This document shows positions 8,934 to 18,491 of a stretch of 64,000 nucleotides of DNA, piece after piece (the first letter of the stretch is position 1; every line of letters starts with the position of its first letter). The stretch spans positions 930,001 through 994,000 of the forward strand of contig CAVRGG010000004.1 of the NCBI GenBank assembly GCA_963720695.1. Reading direction: 5' to 3'. This DNA comes from UBA668 sp963720695. GTDB lineage: Bacteria; Actinomycetota; Acidimicrobiia; Acidimicrobiales; Ilumatobacteraceae. Under the pieces are notes generated by a model. The model saw only the letters and a program-made list of their open reading frames with translations, did no database searches and was not told where the DNA came from. The translations under genes and the position numbers were made by a program.

Positions 8934-10769
8934 ATGACCACCGAGGCGAACACCCGGCGTTCGGTGGCCCGGCCGGCCGCCGTGCTGTGGGACATGGACG
9001 GCACGATCGTCGACACCGAGCCGTACTGGATCGCGACCGAGTACGAGCTGGTCGCCGAGTTCGGCGGCGAATGGAGCGACGAGAAGGCGCATTCGATCGT
9101 CGGCCTCGACCTGCGCGACTCGGCGGCAGTTCTGAGGGATCGTGGTGGCGTCGACCTACCCATCGACGACATCGTCAACCGCCTGCTCGATGGCGTGATC
9201 AAGCGAGTCCACCAGAAGGTGCCGTGGCGGCCGGGTGCTCGCGAGCTGCTGGCCGCCCTGCGCAAGGCGGGCGTGCCGACGGCCCTCGTCACGATGAGCT
9301 GGCGCCGCTTCGCCGAGGCGGTCGTCGCCGCGCTGCCCCCCGGTTCGTTCGACGTCGTCATCACCGGCGACGAGGTGTCCAACGGCAAGCCGCATCCGGA
9401 GCCGTACCTGGCGGCCGCGGCCGCGCTCGGCGTGCGCGCCAAGGACTGCGTCGCGATCGAGGATTCCCCGACCGGCGTGCGCAGCGCCGTCGCGGCCGGA
9501 TGCCGCACGTTCGCCGTGCCGAACGTCGTCGACGTTCCCCCGAGCAGGCAGTACACGAGGATCGATTCGCTGCACGAGATCGACCTGGCGTCGCTCGGCG
9601 TCCACGCCCCGGCCCGAAGGCGCCGACGACGGGTGGTGGGGCCGTTGATCGCGCTGGTCGCCGTCGCCGCCGGAGCGACCGGTGTCGCGTTCGCGCTGCG
9701 CAGCGATCCGCCTCCTCCCCTCGTCGACATCCCGATCAGCGCGTGGGCGCCGTACTGGACGCTCGCCGACGGCACCGCGTCGGTGAATGCTCACGGGCAG
9801 ATCCTGCACGAGGTGTCGCCCTTCTGGTACCAGGCCACCGGGGCGAGCGCGATCGGGTTGAGCAGCAACATCTCGGCCGAACAGACGCTCCCGATGATCG
9901 CTGCCATCCGGGCAACGGGCGGGCTCATCGTGCCGTCGATCGCCGACGCGATGCCGGCGGGCGGGATGGCTGCGGTGCTCGCCGACCCTGCGCTGCGGAC
10001 CGAGCACGTGCAGACCATCGCCGCCCTCGCCCGCGACGACGGCTATGACGGCATCGACCTCGACTACGAGCAGTTCGCGTTCGCCGATCAGCGCAGCTCG
10101 TGGGACACCACCTCGCCGAACTGGATCGCGTTCGTCGACGAGCTGGCGACGGCCCTCCACGCACAGGGCGACATCCTCACCGTCAGTGTCCCTCCGATCT
10201 ACGACACCGGGCGCGGCGGCGACAGTGGCTTCTGGGTCTACGACTACGCGTCGCTGGGCCGGATCGTCGACCGGATCCGGATCATGGGGTACGACTACAA
10301 CGTCAGTGAGCCCGGTCCGATCGCCCCCTACGACTGGGTGCGCACCGTGGTGCGAGCGGCGAAGAAGGCCGTCGACGACGACACCAAGCTGGTGCTCGGC
10401 GTCGGCCTCTACGGCCGCAACTGGGTCGTCGCCACCAAGGGCGTCTGCCCGGCGACCGCGGAGGGCACGACCCCGGTCACCCAGCAGTCGGTCGCCGACC
10501 TGGTGGCCAAGCGCGGCGCCGTCGTGGTCCACGACCCCGGCACGCAGGAGGCGAGCTTCACGTACGAACTCGAGGTCACCGACGGCACGGCCACGTGCAC
10601 GCAGTCCCGCGAGGTGCACTACATCGACGAGCAGGGCACGCGCGCCCGGGTCGACCTGGCCCGCAAGGAGCGCATCGGCGGGGTGTCGCTGTGGGCGCTC
10701 GGGTTCGACAGCGAGGCGACGTGGACCTCGATCGCCGACGTCGCCCGCCCGCGCAGCCCTGGGGAATAG
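8934..10769 (+). CDS. Fusion: cytoplasmic HAD phosphatase + transmembrane helix + extracytoplasmic GH18-like domain
   Basis: 611 residues with two unrelated domains. Residues about 14-215 are a complete HAD subfamily IA hydrolase: nucleophile DMDGT (Asp20, Asp22), Thr120, Lys152 in NGKPHPEPY, and Glu176/Asp177 in IEDSPTG. A run of arginines (228-233) precedes one hydrophobic helix (about 234-255), so the N-domain should stay in the cytoplasm. Residues about 265-605 are a glycoside hydrolase 18 fold, with catalytic DGIDLDYE at 372-379 and WALGFDSE near the end, of the YaaH/chitinase type. The intact motifs suggest both domains are active. There is no internal stop or frame change that would hint at two genes. 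Substrates are unknown; a wall-glycan role for the GH18 part is inference. Confidence 0.85.
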   Translation: MTTEANTRRSVARPAAVLWDMDGTIVDTEPYWIATEYELVAEFGGEWSDEKAHSIVGLDLRDSAAVLRDRGGVDLPIDDIVNRLLDGVIKRVHQKVPWRPGARELLAALRKAGVPTALVTMSWRRFAEAVVAALPPGSFDVVITGDEVSNGKPHPEPYLAAAAALGVRAKDCVAIEDSPTGVRSAVAAGCRTFAVPNVVDVPPSRQYTRIDSLHEIDLASLGVHAPARRRRRRVVGPLIALVAVAAGATGVAFALRSDPPPPLVDIPISAWAPYWTLADGTASVNAHGQILHEVSPFWYQATGASAIGLSSNISAEQTLPMIAAIRATGGLIVPSIADAMPAGGMAAVLADPALRTEHVQTIAALARDDGYDGIDLDYEQFAFADQRSSWDTTSPNWIAFVDELATALHAQGDILTVSVPPIYDTGRGGDSGFWVYDYASLGRIVDRIRIMGYDYNVSEPGPIAPYDWVRTVVRAAKKAVDDDTKLVLGVGLYGRNWVVATKGVCPATAEGTTPVTQQSVADLVAKRGAVVVHDPGTQEASFTYELEVTDGTATCTQSREVHYIDEQGTRARVDLARKERIGGVSLWALGFDSEATWTSIADVARPRSPGE

Positions 10770-10797
10770 TTGCGCGCGCAATGATGTTCCACTCGGC

Positions 10798-11505
10798 ATG
10801 ACCACTCTCACGCTGCAGCGGGCGGGCGACCGGTTCGTGACCGACGCCGGCTGGCTCCACTCCCACCACTCCTTCAACTTCGGTGGCCACTACGCCCCCG
10901 GGCACGACGGGCACGGGCTGCTCCTCGTCAACAACGACGACGTCGTCGAACCCGGCCAGGGGTTCGGCACCCACGGTCACCGCGACATGGAGATCGTCAC
11001 CTGGGTGCTGTCAGGTCGGCTCGAGCACCGCGACAGCGCCGGCCACCACGGCGTGCTCTACCCCGGTCTGGCGCAACGGATGAGCGCCGGCAGCGGCATC
11101 CGCCACAGCGAGATGAACGCGAGCAACGAAGAGCCCGTCCACTTCGTGCAGATGTGGGTGCTCCCCGACACGCCGGGCGTGCAGCCCGGTTATGAACAGC
11201 TCGACCTCAACGAGGCGCTGGCGACCGGTGCCCTCGTCCCCATCGCCAGTGGGCAGGGTCACGAGGGTGCGATCGCCATCCACCAGCGCGATGCCGTGCT
11301 GTGGGGAGCCCGTGTCCGCGCGGGCGACGCCGTGACGGTCCCCGCGGGCGGGCACGTGCACGTGTTCGTCGCGCTGGGCGACGGCGAAGTCGAAGGCGTC
11401 GGCCCGTTGGCCCAGGGTGATGCCCTGCGACTGACCGATTCCGACCCCCTGGTGTTCACGGCCGGCTCAGAAGGTGCTGAACTGTTGGTATGGGTCACGG
11501 CGTAG
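10798..11505 (+). CDS. Pirin-family cupin protein
   Basis: 235 residues, bicupin. The pirin metal site is visible in the N-cupin: FGTHGHRDMEIVTWVLSG followed by HSEMN. Family knowledge: bacterial pirins are iron-binding proteins, some with quercetinase activity; the role here is unknown. The start is the ATG at 10798; a longer frame upstream runs antisense-like through the GH18 gene and is not used. The next gene starts inside its last codons. Confidence 0.9.
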   Translation: MTTLTLQRAGDRFVTDAGWLHSHHSFNFGGHYAPGHDGHGLLLVNNDDVVEPGQGFGTHGHRDMEIVTWVLSGRLEHRDSAGHHGVLYPGLAQRMSAGSGIRHSEMNASNEEPVHFVQMWVLPDTPGVQPGYEQLDLNEALATGALVPIASGQGHEGAIAIHQRDAVLWGARVRAGDAVTVPAGGHVHVFVALGDGEVEGVGPLAQGDALRLTDSDPLVFTAGSEGAELLVWVTA

Positions 11506-11999
11506 CACCTCCGGAACGAAGCACACTCTCGGCGCGCCGGGCGGAGATCTCCGCCCGGTACCTCAAGCCCCGAGACCAACGTCCGACGTCGACCGCCCGC
11601 GGGGTGCACCACGTGGCGCTGATCTCCAGCGACGTCGAGCGCACGGTGGAGTTCTTCGACGGCCTGCTCGGCTTCCCGCTGATCGAGATGTTCGAGAACC
11701 GCGACTACGAGGGCTCCACCCACTTCTTCTTCGACATCGGCCACGGCAACGCCTTGGCGTACTTCGACCTGCCGGGCCTGGATCTCGGCCCGTACGCCGA
11801 GGTCCTCGGCGGCCATCACCACCTGGCCATCTCGATGGATCCCGAGGAATGGGCGAAGGCGAAACAGCGCCTCACCGACGCCGGCATCGAGATCGCCCAC
11901 GTCGACGGCTCGTCGCTGTACTTCAGCGGCCCCGACGGCGAGCGCCTCGAGCTCATCAGCGACCCCCTCCGCGAGATGTACGGCAAGCCCGTCGGCTGA
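11490..11999 (+). CDS. VOC-family (glyoxalase/bleomycin-resistance-like) protein
   Basis: 169 residues with one VOC module from about residue 38: GVHHVALIS (metal His), a mid-domain HHHLAISM and GERLELIS (metal Glu). Such proteins are metal-dependent isomerases, dioxygenases or binding proteins; the substrate is unknown. The ATG overlaps the pirin gene by 16 bases, which suggests coupling. The first 37 residues are not conserved-looking, so a later start near residue 38 is possible. Confidence 0.85.
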   Translation: MGHGVAPPERSTLSARRAEISARYLKPRDQRPTSTARGVHHVALISSDVERTVEFFDGLLGFPLIEMFENRDYEGSTHFFFDIGHGNALAYFDLPGLDLGPYAEVLGGHHHLAISMDPEEWAKAKQRLTDAGIEIAHVDGSSLYFSGPDGERLELISDPLREMYGKPVG

Positions 12000-12033
12000 C
12001 GGTTTCTGGTCAGCCATCTCCCCGCTGCGGCTT

Positions 12034-12076
12034 CTGGTCCGGATGCTTCCCGGTTCCCGGGAAGCATCCGGACCAG
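12034..12076. terminator. Perfect 20-bp inverted repeat with 3-base loop
   Basis: The arms 12034-12053 and 12057-12076 are exact reverse complements around TTC. It lies 34 bases after the VOC stop and 70 before the acyl-CoA synthetase start. It has no T-run on either side, so it is either a non-canonical terminator or transcript-end stabiliser, or a palindromic repeat element. Confidence 0.6.
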
Positions 12077-12146
12077 TTGCCGTTCATCGAGGTGATGCAG
12101 AGGGCCGGTGGGTCACGACGACGGCCTGCGACGTACCATCTGCGGC

Positions 12147-13781
12147 ATGGAGTTCCACTTCGCAACCGTCTGGGAATCGATCGCCGATGAGCTGGCCGAC
12201 GACGTCGCCGTCGTCCACGGCACCCGCCGCTTCACGTGGCGGCAGTACGACGACCGCGCGGCGCGGGTCGCGTCGGCGTTCACTGCCGCGGGGCTCGGAC
12301 CGGATTCGAAGATCGGGCTGTACCTGTACAACGGCAACGAGTACCTGGAGGCGCACTACGCCGCGTTCAAGATGCGCGGCGTCCCGGTCAACGTCAACTA
12401 CCGCTACCTCGACGAGGAACTGGTCTACCTGTTGGACAACGCCGACGCCGAAGCGCTGGTGTTCCACTCGTCACTCGGCGACCGCGTCGAGCGGATCCGC
12501 GAGCGGCTGCCGAAGCTGCGGCTGCTCATCGAGGTCGACGACCAGGGCGCCGGACAGGTCCCCACCGCTCGGCGCTACGAGGAGATCGTCGCCAGCCACG
12601 ATCCGATGCCGCGCATCGTCCGCGACGAGACCGACATCTACATGCTCTACACCGGCGGCACGACGGGGATGCCCAAGGGTGTGATGTACGACATGGGCGG
12701 GCTCACGCGAGCGTTCGCGTCGCTGGGCTTCCCGCTCCTCGGGCTCGCTCCGCCCGCCGACGCGGCGGAGATCGCCCCTCTCGTGCGCCAGGTGGTCGAC
12801 GGGGGCGGCCGGCTGATCAGCATGCCGTGCGCACCGCTGATGCACGGCACCGGCGTCTGGCTCGGCGCGATGATCCCCCAACTCGGCGGCGCCGAGGTCG
12901 TCACCCTCGAGAGCCGCTCCATGGACCCCGACGAGATCCTGTCGACCGTCCAGCGCGAGGGCGTCACCAACATGACCATCGTCGGTGATGCGTTCTCCAA
13001 GCCGCTGATCAAGGCGATCGACGCAGCCACCGAGGCCGGCACGCCCTACGACCTGTCGGGCCTGAAGATGATCATCTCGTCCGGCGTCATGTGGACCGCC
13101 GAGGTGAAGGAGCAACTGCTCGACCGGATCGAGCAGGTCGTCCTCCTCGACGCGATCGGCTCGTCGGAGGGGTCGATGGGCAACAGCATCTCGATGAAGG
13201 GCGTCCCGCCGAGCACGGCGACCTTCGCCCGCAACCCGACGACGAAGGTGTTCACCGAGGACGACCGCGAGGTGATCCCCGGTTCCGACGAGACCGGCAT
13301 GGTGGCCGCAGGCGGCATGGTGCCGGTGGGCTACTTCAAGGACCCCGAGAAGTCGGCACGCACCTTCCGCACGATCGACGGCGTGCGCTATTCGTTCCCG
13401 GGCGACATGGCCAAGGTCGCCGCCGACGGATCGCTCATCCTCCTCGGCCGCGGCAGCCAGGTCATCAACTCCGGCGGCGAGAAGATCTTCCCCGAGGAGG
13501 TCGAGGAGGCCGTCAAGCGCGTCGACGGCGTCCTCGACTGCCTCGTCGTGGGCATCGACGACGACCGGTTCGGCCAGGCCGTCACGGCGATCGCCTCTGT
13601 GACCGAGGGCGCGGCACCCGACGAGGCGGAGGTGATCGCCGGCGTCAAGCAGGATCTCGCCGCGTACAAGGCGCCGAAGCGGGTCGTGTTCGTCTCCCAG
13701 GTCCCGCGCGCACCCAACGGCAAGGCGGACTACAAGGCCGCCAAGCAGCTCGCGTACGACGCACTCGGCCTCGGCGAGTAG
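12147..13781 (+). CDS. Acyl-CoA synthetase (AMP-forming, FadD-like)
   Basis: 544 residues. The adenylate-forming P-loop YTGGTTGMPKG lies near residue 168, followed by a GSSEG-type motif, GDMAKV and the C-terminal catalytic Lys region (PNGKADY). The expected reaction is activation of a carboxylic or fatty acid with ATP and CoA. The ATG at 12147 is preferred over the upstream GTG because the family begins close to the FATVWE block; a -10-like TACCAT (12134-12139) leaves only seven bases of leader. The substrate range cannot be read from the sequence. Confidence 0.9.
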   Translation: MEFHFATVWESIADELADDVAVVHGTRRFTWRQYDDRAARVASAFTAAGLGPDSKIGLYLYNGNEYLEAHYAAFKMRGVPVNVNYRYLDEELVYLLDNADAEALVFHSSLGDRVERIRERLPKLRLLIEVDDQGAGQVPTARRYEEIVASHDPMPRIVRDETDIYMLYTGGTTGMPKGVMYDMGGLTRAFASLGFPLLGLAPPADAAEIAPLVRQVVDGGGRLISMPCAPLMHGTGVWLGAMIPQLGGAEVVTLESRSMDPDEILSTVQREGVTNMTIVGDAFSKPLIKAIDAATEAGTPYDLSGLKMIISSGVMWTAEVKEQLLDRIEQVVLLDAIGSSEGSMGNSISMKGVPPSTATFARNPTTKVFTEDDREVIPGSDETGMVAAGGMVPVGYFKDPEKSARTFRTIDGVRYSFPGDMAKVAADGSLILLGRGSQVINSGGEKIFPEEVEEAVKRVDGVLDCLVVGIDDDRFGQAVTAIASVTEGAAPDEAEVIAGVKQDLAAYKAPKRVVFVSQVPRAPNGKADYKAAKQLAYDALGLGE

Positions 13782-13797
13782 GTGCCGCGACCAGGGT

Positions 13798-14547
13798 TCA
13801 GTCGGCCAGGAGCTTGGTCCGGAAGAACTCGAGGACCCGTTGGACGCTTGCTTCGTCGCGCTGCTCGGTGAGCACCGAGTGGTCACGCTTGGAGGTGCTC
13901 GGCAGCTCGATGGCGACGAACGAGTCGCCGAGCAAGGTGCGCAACGACTCGAAGCGGTCGCCGACCAGCTTGTCGCCGGTGAATCGCAGACCGAGAACCT
14001 GACAGCCCTCAGCGGCTCGCCGGGCGACGACGAGCGCATCGTCCGGTGAGAGGTTGAGATCAGCGCCTCGCGCCTTCTTCCCCATCGCGAATGGCATCGA
14101 CGGCTGGCTGAGCACCGGCGCGACGACGAAATCGTCGACCATCATGCCCAGCGCGAATCCGCCGCTGAAGCACATCCCGAGGGCGCCCACGCCGGGACCA
14201 CCCACCTCCTGGTGCAGGTTTCGCGCCAGTGCCCGCAGGAACCCGATGATCGGTGACGTCTGGTGCATCGCCCAGTTGGTGAACTCATGGGAGACACACA
14301 CCTTCAGCATCGAGGCCGCCGCGTATCCGTTGCTGATCTCACGACCCGCCTCGCCGACGAGCAGTGGCATGACGACGGTGAAGCCCGCATCGACGACCTC
14401 GTTGGCGAACGCGGTGACCTTGGGCGTGATGCCGGGAATCTCGTGCACGATCACGACGCCAGGTCCGCTGCCTCGCCGATAGACGTCGCGGGTGTACCCC
14501 GCAGCCGTGAACGAGGACTTCTCCCATCCGGCGAGCACCTCGGTCAT
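13798..14547 (-). CDS. Dienelactone hydrolase family protein
   Basis: 249 residues, alpha/beta hydrolase. The DLH-type cysteine nucleophile is in GMCFSGG (Cys126), with the supporting Glu36 in VHEIPG and a late DHSV histidine. Family members open lactones or cleave other esters; the substrate is unknown. The ATG at 14547 has a good Shine-Dalgarno sequence (GAGGAG). It overlaps the stop of the upstream kinase-like gene by four bases (ATGA), so the two are one operon. Its 3' end faces the acyl-CoA synthetase gene 16 bases away. Confidence 0.88.
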   Translation of the reverse strand: MTEVLAGWEKSSFTAAGYTRDVYRRGSGPGVVIVHEIPGITPKVTAFANEVVDAGFTVVMPLLVGEAGREISNGYAAASMLKVCVSHEFTNWAMHQTSPIIGFLRALARNLHQEVGGPGVGALGMCFSGGFALGMMVDDFVVAPVLSQPSMPFAMGKKARGADLNLSPDDALVVARRAAEGCQVLGLRFTGDKLVGDRFESLRTLLGDSFVAIELPSTSKRDHSVLTEQRDEASVQRVLEFFRTKLLAD

Positions 14548-15575
14548 GACAATCTCCTCACTGCCGCCAGCGCTCGCTCGGCGAGGCCGTCGGTGCCGAT
14601 CTTGAACGATTCGAAGTCGACGCCCTCCTGGGTGCCCATCGCCCCGTGGAGGTACCTGGCGTAGACGCCCTCGCTGATCACGGCGAGCCGCCAGCACCCG
14701 AACGCGACGTAGTAGTCGATCTCGGAGAGATCGCGGCCGGTCCGGTTCGCGTAGCGCTCGAGCAGGTGTGAGTACGGCGGAAAGCCACCGGCCGAGGTGG
14801 GGTCGTTGGCACGGAGGTTGGCCGCCTCTCCGTCGAACCAGTAGACGCCGAGGTAGCCGACGTCGGCCAGCGGATCACCGAGCGTGCAGAGTTCCCAGTC
14901 GAGCACCGCCGCGATTCGCCCGGTGGTGACGTTCGTGAGGCAGTTGCCGAATCGGTAGTCGCCGTGCGCGATCGACACGCCCTGCTGGACCGGCATGTGC
15001 TCACGGAGGCGACGGGCCACCTCGTCGATCGCCGGGAGCTCGCGGGTCTTGGACTGCTCCCACTGGGTGCTCCACCGCTTGACCTGTCGCTCGACGTATC
15101 CCTCGCGCTTGGCGAGGTCGCCGAGACCGACCTGATCGACGTCGACCGCGTGCAGGTCGGCGAGCACGTCGACGAGGTGCTCACTGGCGGCGACCCGCAG
15201 TTCGGTGGACATGGATGCGACTCGCTCGGCGCTGTCGAGCACGACCCCGTCGACCCAACCCATCACGTAGAACGGCGCACCGTTGACCGCGTCGTCGGTG
15301 CAGACGCCGAGCGCCGGCGGCACGGGCACGTCGGTCAGGCCGACGGCGGCGATGATGCGATGCTCACGCGCCATGTCGTGCGCGGTCGCCAGCACGTGAC
15401 CCAGCGGTGGGCGGCGGAGCACGAACAACGAGCCGTCTGCCCCGGTGACCTTGAACGTCAGGTTCGAGCGACCACCCGCGATCAGCTCGAACGAGAACGG
15501 CGCCACCGCGCCGGTGATGTGTTGTTCCAGCCACGCGCTGACCGGTGCGATCTCGATGCCCTGCACGACGTGCAC
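14544..15575 (-). CDS. Aminoglycoside-phosphotransferase-like kinase (ACAD10/11 type)
   Basis: 343 residues from a GTG. The kinase fold is shown by GGRSNLTFKV in the N-lobe, HGDYRFGN (catalytic loop, about residue 209) and DWELCTLGDPLADVGYL (metal loop). This layout matches the APH family often paired with acyl-CoA dehydrogenases and implicated in phosphorylating 4-hydroxyacyl-CoA. A role in fatty-acid or lactone breakdown with the adjacent DLH-type hydrolase is inference; antibiotic resistance is less likely. Confidence 0.87.
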   Translation of the reverse strand: MHVVQGIEIAPVSAWLEQHITGAVAPFSFELIAGGRSNLTFKVTGADGSLFVLRRPPLGHVLATAHDMAREHRIIAAVGLTDVPVPPALGVCTDDAVNGAPFYVMGWVDGVVLDSAERVASMSTELRVAASEHLVDVLADLHAVDVDQVGLGDLAKREGYVERQVKRWSTQWEQSKTRELPAIDEVARRLREHMPVQQGVSIAHGDYRFGNCLTNVTTGRIAAVLDWELCTLGDPLADVGYLGVYWFDGEAANLRANDPTSAGGFPPYSHLLERYANRTGRDLSEIDYYVAFGCWRLAVISEGVYARYLHGAMGTQEGVDFESFKIGTDGLAERALAAVRRLS

Positions 15576-15633
15576 CGTAGTGGGCGGCCGCCGCGACGGT
15601 CGGCTCGGATCGGGTGCGTGCCCGGGACGGACG

Positions 15634-16845
15634 TCAGCCGGGTCGGCCGACGCCGACCACCTTGGCCCAGTTCACGACTGCGATCTTGACGACGTCGCCC
15701 GTGGCCGGCGCGTGGATCATCTGCCCGCCACCGATGTAGATGGCGACGTGTCCGATGGGCGACTTGTAGAAGATGAGGTCGCCCGGCTGCGCCTGGTCCT
15801 TGGGCACGTGAGGAGTGGAGGCGTATTGCGCGCCGCTCTGGTGCGGCAAGGAGACACCGGCGCGACCCCATGCCCACTTGGTGAGACCGGAGCAATCGAA
15901 GGCGACGAACGGGGTCTCTCCGGCGAAGTGGTACGGGGTGCCGAGCACGCTGTACGCAGCCGCGACCGCGACGCCGGCCTTGCCCGACACCGGCGGGATG
16001 TTGCCACCGCCCGATCCGCCCGAGCCGCCAGAGCCACCGCCCGAGCCGCCCGACCCACCGGACCCGCCCGAGGTTCCCGTACTTCCGCTGCCACCGCCGC
16101 CACGACCGGGCGAGGGAGCCGGCGCCGGGGCGCCGCTGTTACCGCTACCGGAGCTGGTCGTGGTGGCCTTCTGCTTGGCGGCCGCCGCTGCTGCAGCGTC
16201 GGCCTCGGCGCGTGCACGACGGGCGACCTCTGCCTCGAGCTTGGCGGCACCGAAGTCGGCCTGCGCCTTGGCGAGCTTGGCGGTGTAGGTCTGCTCCAGC
16301 GATGCGAAATCGGCCTGCTTCTGCTGGAGCGTGGCGACCAGCGAGGCCGCTTCGGCCTGCTTGCGATCGAGGTTCGCCTTCTCCTTGGCGAGGTCGTCGA
16401 CCATCGACTGCAGATCGTCGGCCGTGGATTCGCCGGTGTCGAGCGCCACGCGGCCGAACGCCGCCTTCTGCTCGGCGGCACTGAACGTGGCGGCGTCGGA
16501 GAACAGCGGGCTGAGCGCCGCCGAGCCGCCGGTGGTGAACTTGGTGACGGCGATGTCCTGCATCACCTGCTGGACGTCGCCGAGCTGCGCGGACATCTCG
16601 TCGACCTTGGCCTGGGCGACGACGATGTCGGCGTCGACCTGATCCTTGCGGTCCTGAGCGGCGCCGTAGTCCTCGTCGAGCTGACCCATCTGGTTCTGCA
16701 ACGATTCGAGCTCATCCTGCACCTGCTGCAGTTGCTGCTGGGCATCCTTGACCCCGTCGGCCTTGACGACCTGAGGGGCACCGACGAGGCCCGCTGCCAG
16801 GGCGAACGCACACAGCACTGTCTGAAAAGAGCGACGAGATGACAT
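15634..16845 (-). CDS. Secreted NlpC/P60 peptidoglycan endopeptidase with coiled-coil N-domain
   Basis: 403 residues. A signal peptide (about 1-29) is followed by a coiled coil rich in Gln, Ala and Glu (about 30-225), a Gly/Ser/Pro linker (about 232-283) and a C-terminal NlpC/P60 domain. The domain has catalytic Cys318 in DCSGL and His366 in GHVAIYIG. Family knowledge: such RipA/RipC-like enzymes cut the peptide stem of peptidoglycan during division, and the coiled coil often binds the FtsEX complex. The ATG at 16845 begins the signal peptide. The gene lies just downstream of guaA on the same strand, separated by about 90 bases. Confidence 0.92.
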   Translation of the reverse strand: MSSRRSFQTVLCAFALAAGLVGAPQVVKADGVKDAQQQLQQVQDELESLQNQMGQLDEDYGAAQDRKDQVDADIVVAQAKVDEMSAQLGDVQQVMQDIAVTKFTTGGSAALSPLFSDAATFSAAEQKAAFGRVALDTGESTADDLQSMVDDLAKEKANLDRKQAEAASLVATLQQKQADFASLEQTYTAKLAKAQADFGAAKLEAEVARRARAEADAAAAAAAKQKATTTSSGSGNSGAPAPAPSPGRGGGGSGSTGTSGGSGGSGGSGGGSGGSGGSGGGNIPPVSGKAGVAVAAAYSVLGTPYHFAGETPFVAFDCSGLTKWAWGRAGVSLPHQSGAQYASTPHVPKDQAQPGDLIFYKSPIGHVAIYIGGGQMIHAPATGDVVKIAVVNWAKVVGVGRPG

Positions 16846-16934
16846 GACGGCGGTCAGGCTACCAATGTTACGAACAGGTTGCGAAGCGCGCGCCGCGACA
16901 CCTCCGACAGCGGTCACCCGACCACTTCGTCCGG

Positions 16935-18491
16935 CTACTCCCACTCGATGGTGCCGGGTGGCTTCGACGTGACGTCGTAGACCACCCGGTTCACACCGGC
17001 GACCTCGTTGATGATGCGATTCGACATCGTCTCCAAGAGGTCGTACGGCAGGCGCGCCCAGTCCGCCGTCATCGCGTCGTCACTCGTGACGGCACGAATG
17101 ATGATCGGGTGGGCGTACGTGCGCTCGTCGCCCATCACCCCCACGGACCGGACGTCGGCGGCCAGCACGGCGAAGCTCTGCCACAGTTCGCGCTCCAACC
17201 CGGCCTTGTGGATCTCGTCGCGCACGATCGCGTCGGCGTGCTGGAGCGTGGTCACCCGTTCGGGCGTGACCTCGCCCAGGATGCGCACGCCGAGGCCCGG
17301 ACCGGGGAACGGCTGACGCAGGACGATCTCGTCGGGCAGCCCGAGCTCCTTGCCGAGCCTGCGGACCTCGTCCTTGAACAACGAACGAAGGGGCTCGACC
17401 AGCTTCAACGTCATGTCCTCGGGCAGACCGCCGACGTTGTGGTGACTCTTGATCACTGCCGCCGTGCCGTCGCTGCCGCCGCTCTCGATGACGTCTGGAT
17501 ACAGCGTTCCCTGGACGAGGAACTCCGCGTCGCTGAGGCCGCCCGTGTGCTCCTCGAAGATGCGCACGAACAGCTCACCGATGATCTTGCGCTTCGCCTC
17601 GGGTTCGGTGACGCCGGCCAACTTGTCGAAGTAGCGGGGTCCCGCCGACACGTGGATCAGCTCGATGCCCATGTTGCGCTTGAACGTCTCGACGACCTGG
17701 TCGCTCTCGTTGAGCCGCATCAGCCCGGTGTCGACGTAGATGCACACCAGCTGGTGACCGATCGCCCGGTGCACGAGCGCGGCGGCGACGGCGGAATCGA
17801 CCCCGCCCGACAGTGCGCAGATGACACGGCCGGTACCCACCTGGGCACGGACGACGGCGACCTGCTCGTCGATGATCGAGTCCATCGTCCAGGTCGGGTT
17901 GCACCCGGCCAGGCGGTGGAGGAACTGTTCCAGCACGGCCATGCCGTAGGGCGTGTGGACCACCTCGGGGTGCCATTGCACGCCCCAGATCCGACGCGTG
18001 GTGTCCTCCATCGCAGCGACCGGCGCGTCGGGGGTGGAAGCCGTGGCGACGAAGCCGTCGGGGGGAACCGTGACGGCGTCGAAGTGGCTCATCCAGACGT
18101 CCTGCTGGGCGGGGATCCCGTCGTGGAGGAGCGTCGAGGTGGAGCCGGCGATGCGGGTCACCTTCGCCCGCCCGTACTCACCGCGCAGGCCGCGGCCGAC
18201 GGTGCCGCCGAGCTGCTGGGCGATGAGCTGGACGCCGTAGCAGATGCCCAGGATCGGGATGCCGAGGTCGTAGATGGCCGGGTCGAGGACCGGCGCACCG
18301 TCGACGTGGACGCTCTTGGGACCACCGGAGAGGATGATCGCCGACGGCGCTCGCTGGGCCACCTCGGCCGCCGTGATGCGGTGAGGGACGATCTCCGAGT
18401 ACACGTTGAGCTCTCGGACCCGCCGGGCAATGAGCTGGGCGTACTGCGCCCCGAAGTCCACCACCAACACCGAGTCCGAACGCTGCGCCAT
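16935..18491 (-). CDS. guaA: GMP synthase (glutamine-hydrolysing)
   Basis: 518 residues, the usual length. Class I amidotransferase domain with Cys84 in GICYGVQ and the His/Glu pair in VQWHPEV; the ATP pyrophosphatase domain starts at LSGGVDSAVA; the dimerisation domain ends in KPPGTIEWE. It converts XMP to GMP in purine synthesis, in the cytoplasm. It is divergent from the next small surface-protein gene. Confidence 0.98.
   Translation of the reverse strand: MAQRSDSVLVVDFGAQYAQLIARRVRELNVYSEIVPHRITAAEVAQRAPSAIILSGGPKSVHVDGAPVLDPAIYDLGIPILGICYGVQLIAQQLGGTVGRGLRGEYGRAKVTRIAGSTSTLLHDGIPAQQDVWMSHFDAVTVPPDGFVATASTPDAPVAAMEDTTRRIWGVQWHPEVVHTPYGMAVLEQFLHRLAGCNPTWTMDSIIDEQVAVVRAQVGTGRVICALSGGVDSAVAAALVHRAIGHQLVCIYVDTGLMRLNESDQVVETFKRNMGIELIHVSAGPRYFDKLAGVTEPEAKRKIIGELFVRIFEEHTGGLSDAEFLVQGTLYPDVIESGGSDGTAAVIKSHHNVGGLPEDMTLKLVEPLRSLFKDEVRRLGKELGLPDEIVLRQPFPGPGLGVRILGEVTPERVTTLQHADAIVRDEIHKAGLERELWQSFAVLAADVRSVGVMGDERTYAHPIIIRAVTSDDAMTADWARLPYDLLETMSNRIINEVAGVNRVVYDVTSKPPGTIEWE

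Noticed and set aside
15990..16150. Short repeated GGC/CCG-like units that could look like a repeat array
   Set aside because: They encode the Gly/Ser/Pro linker of the NlpC/P60 protein in frame; there are no spacers.
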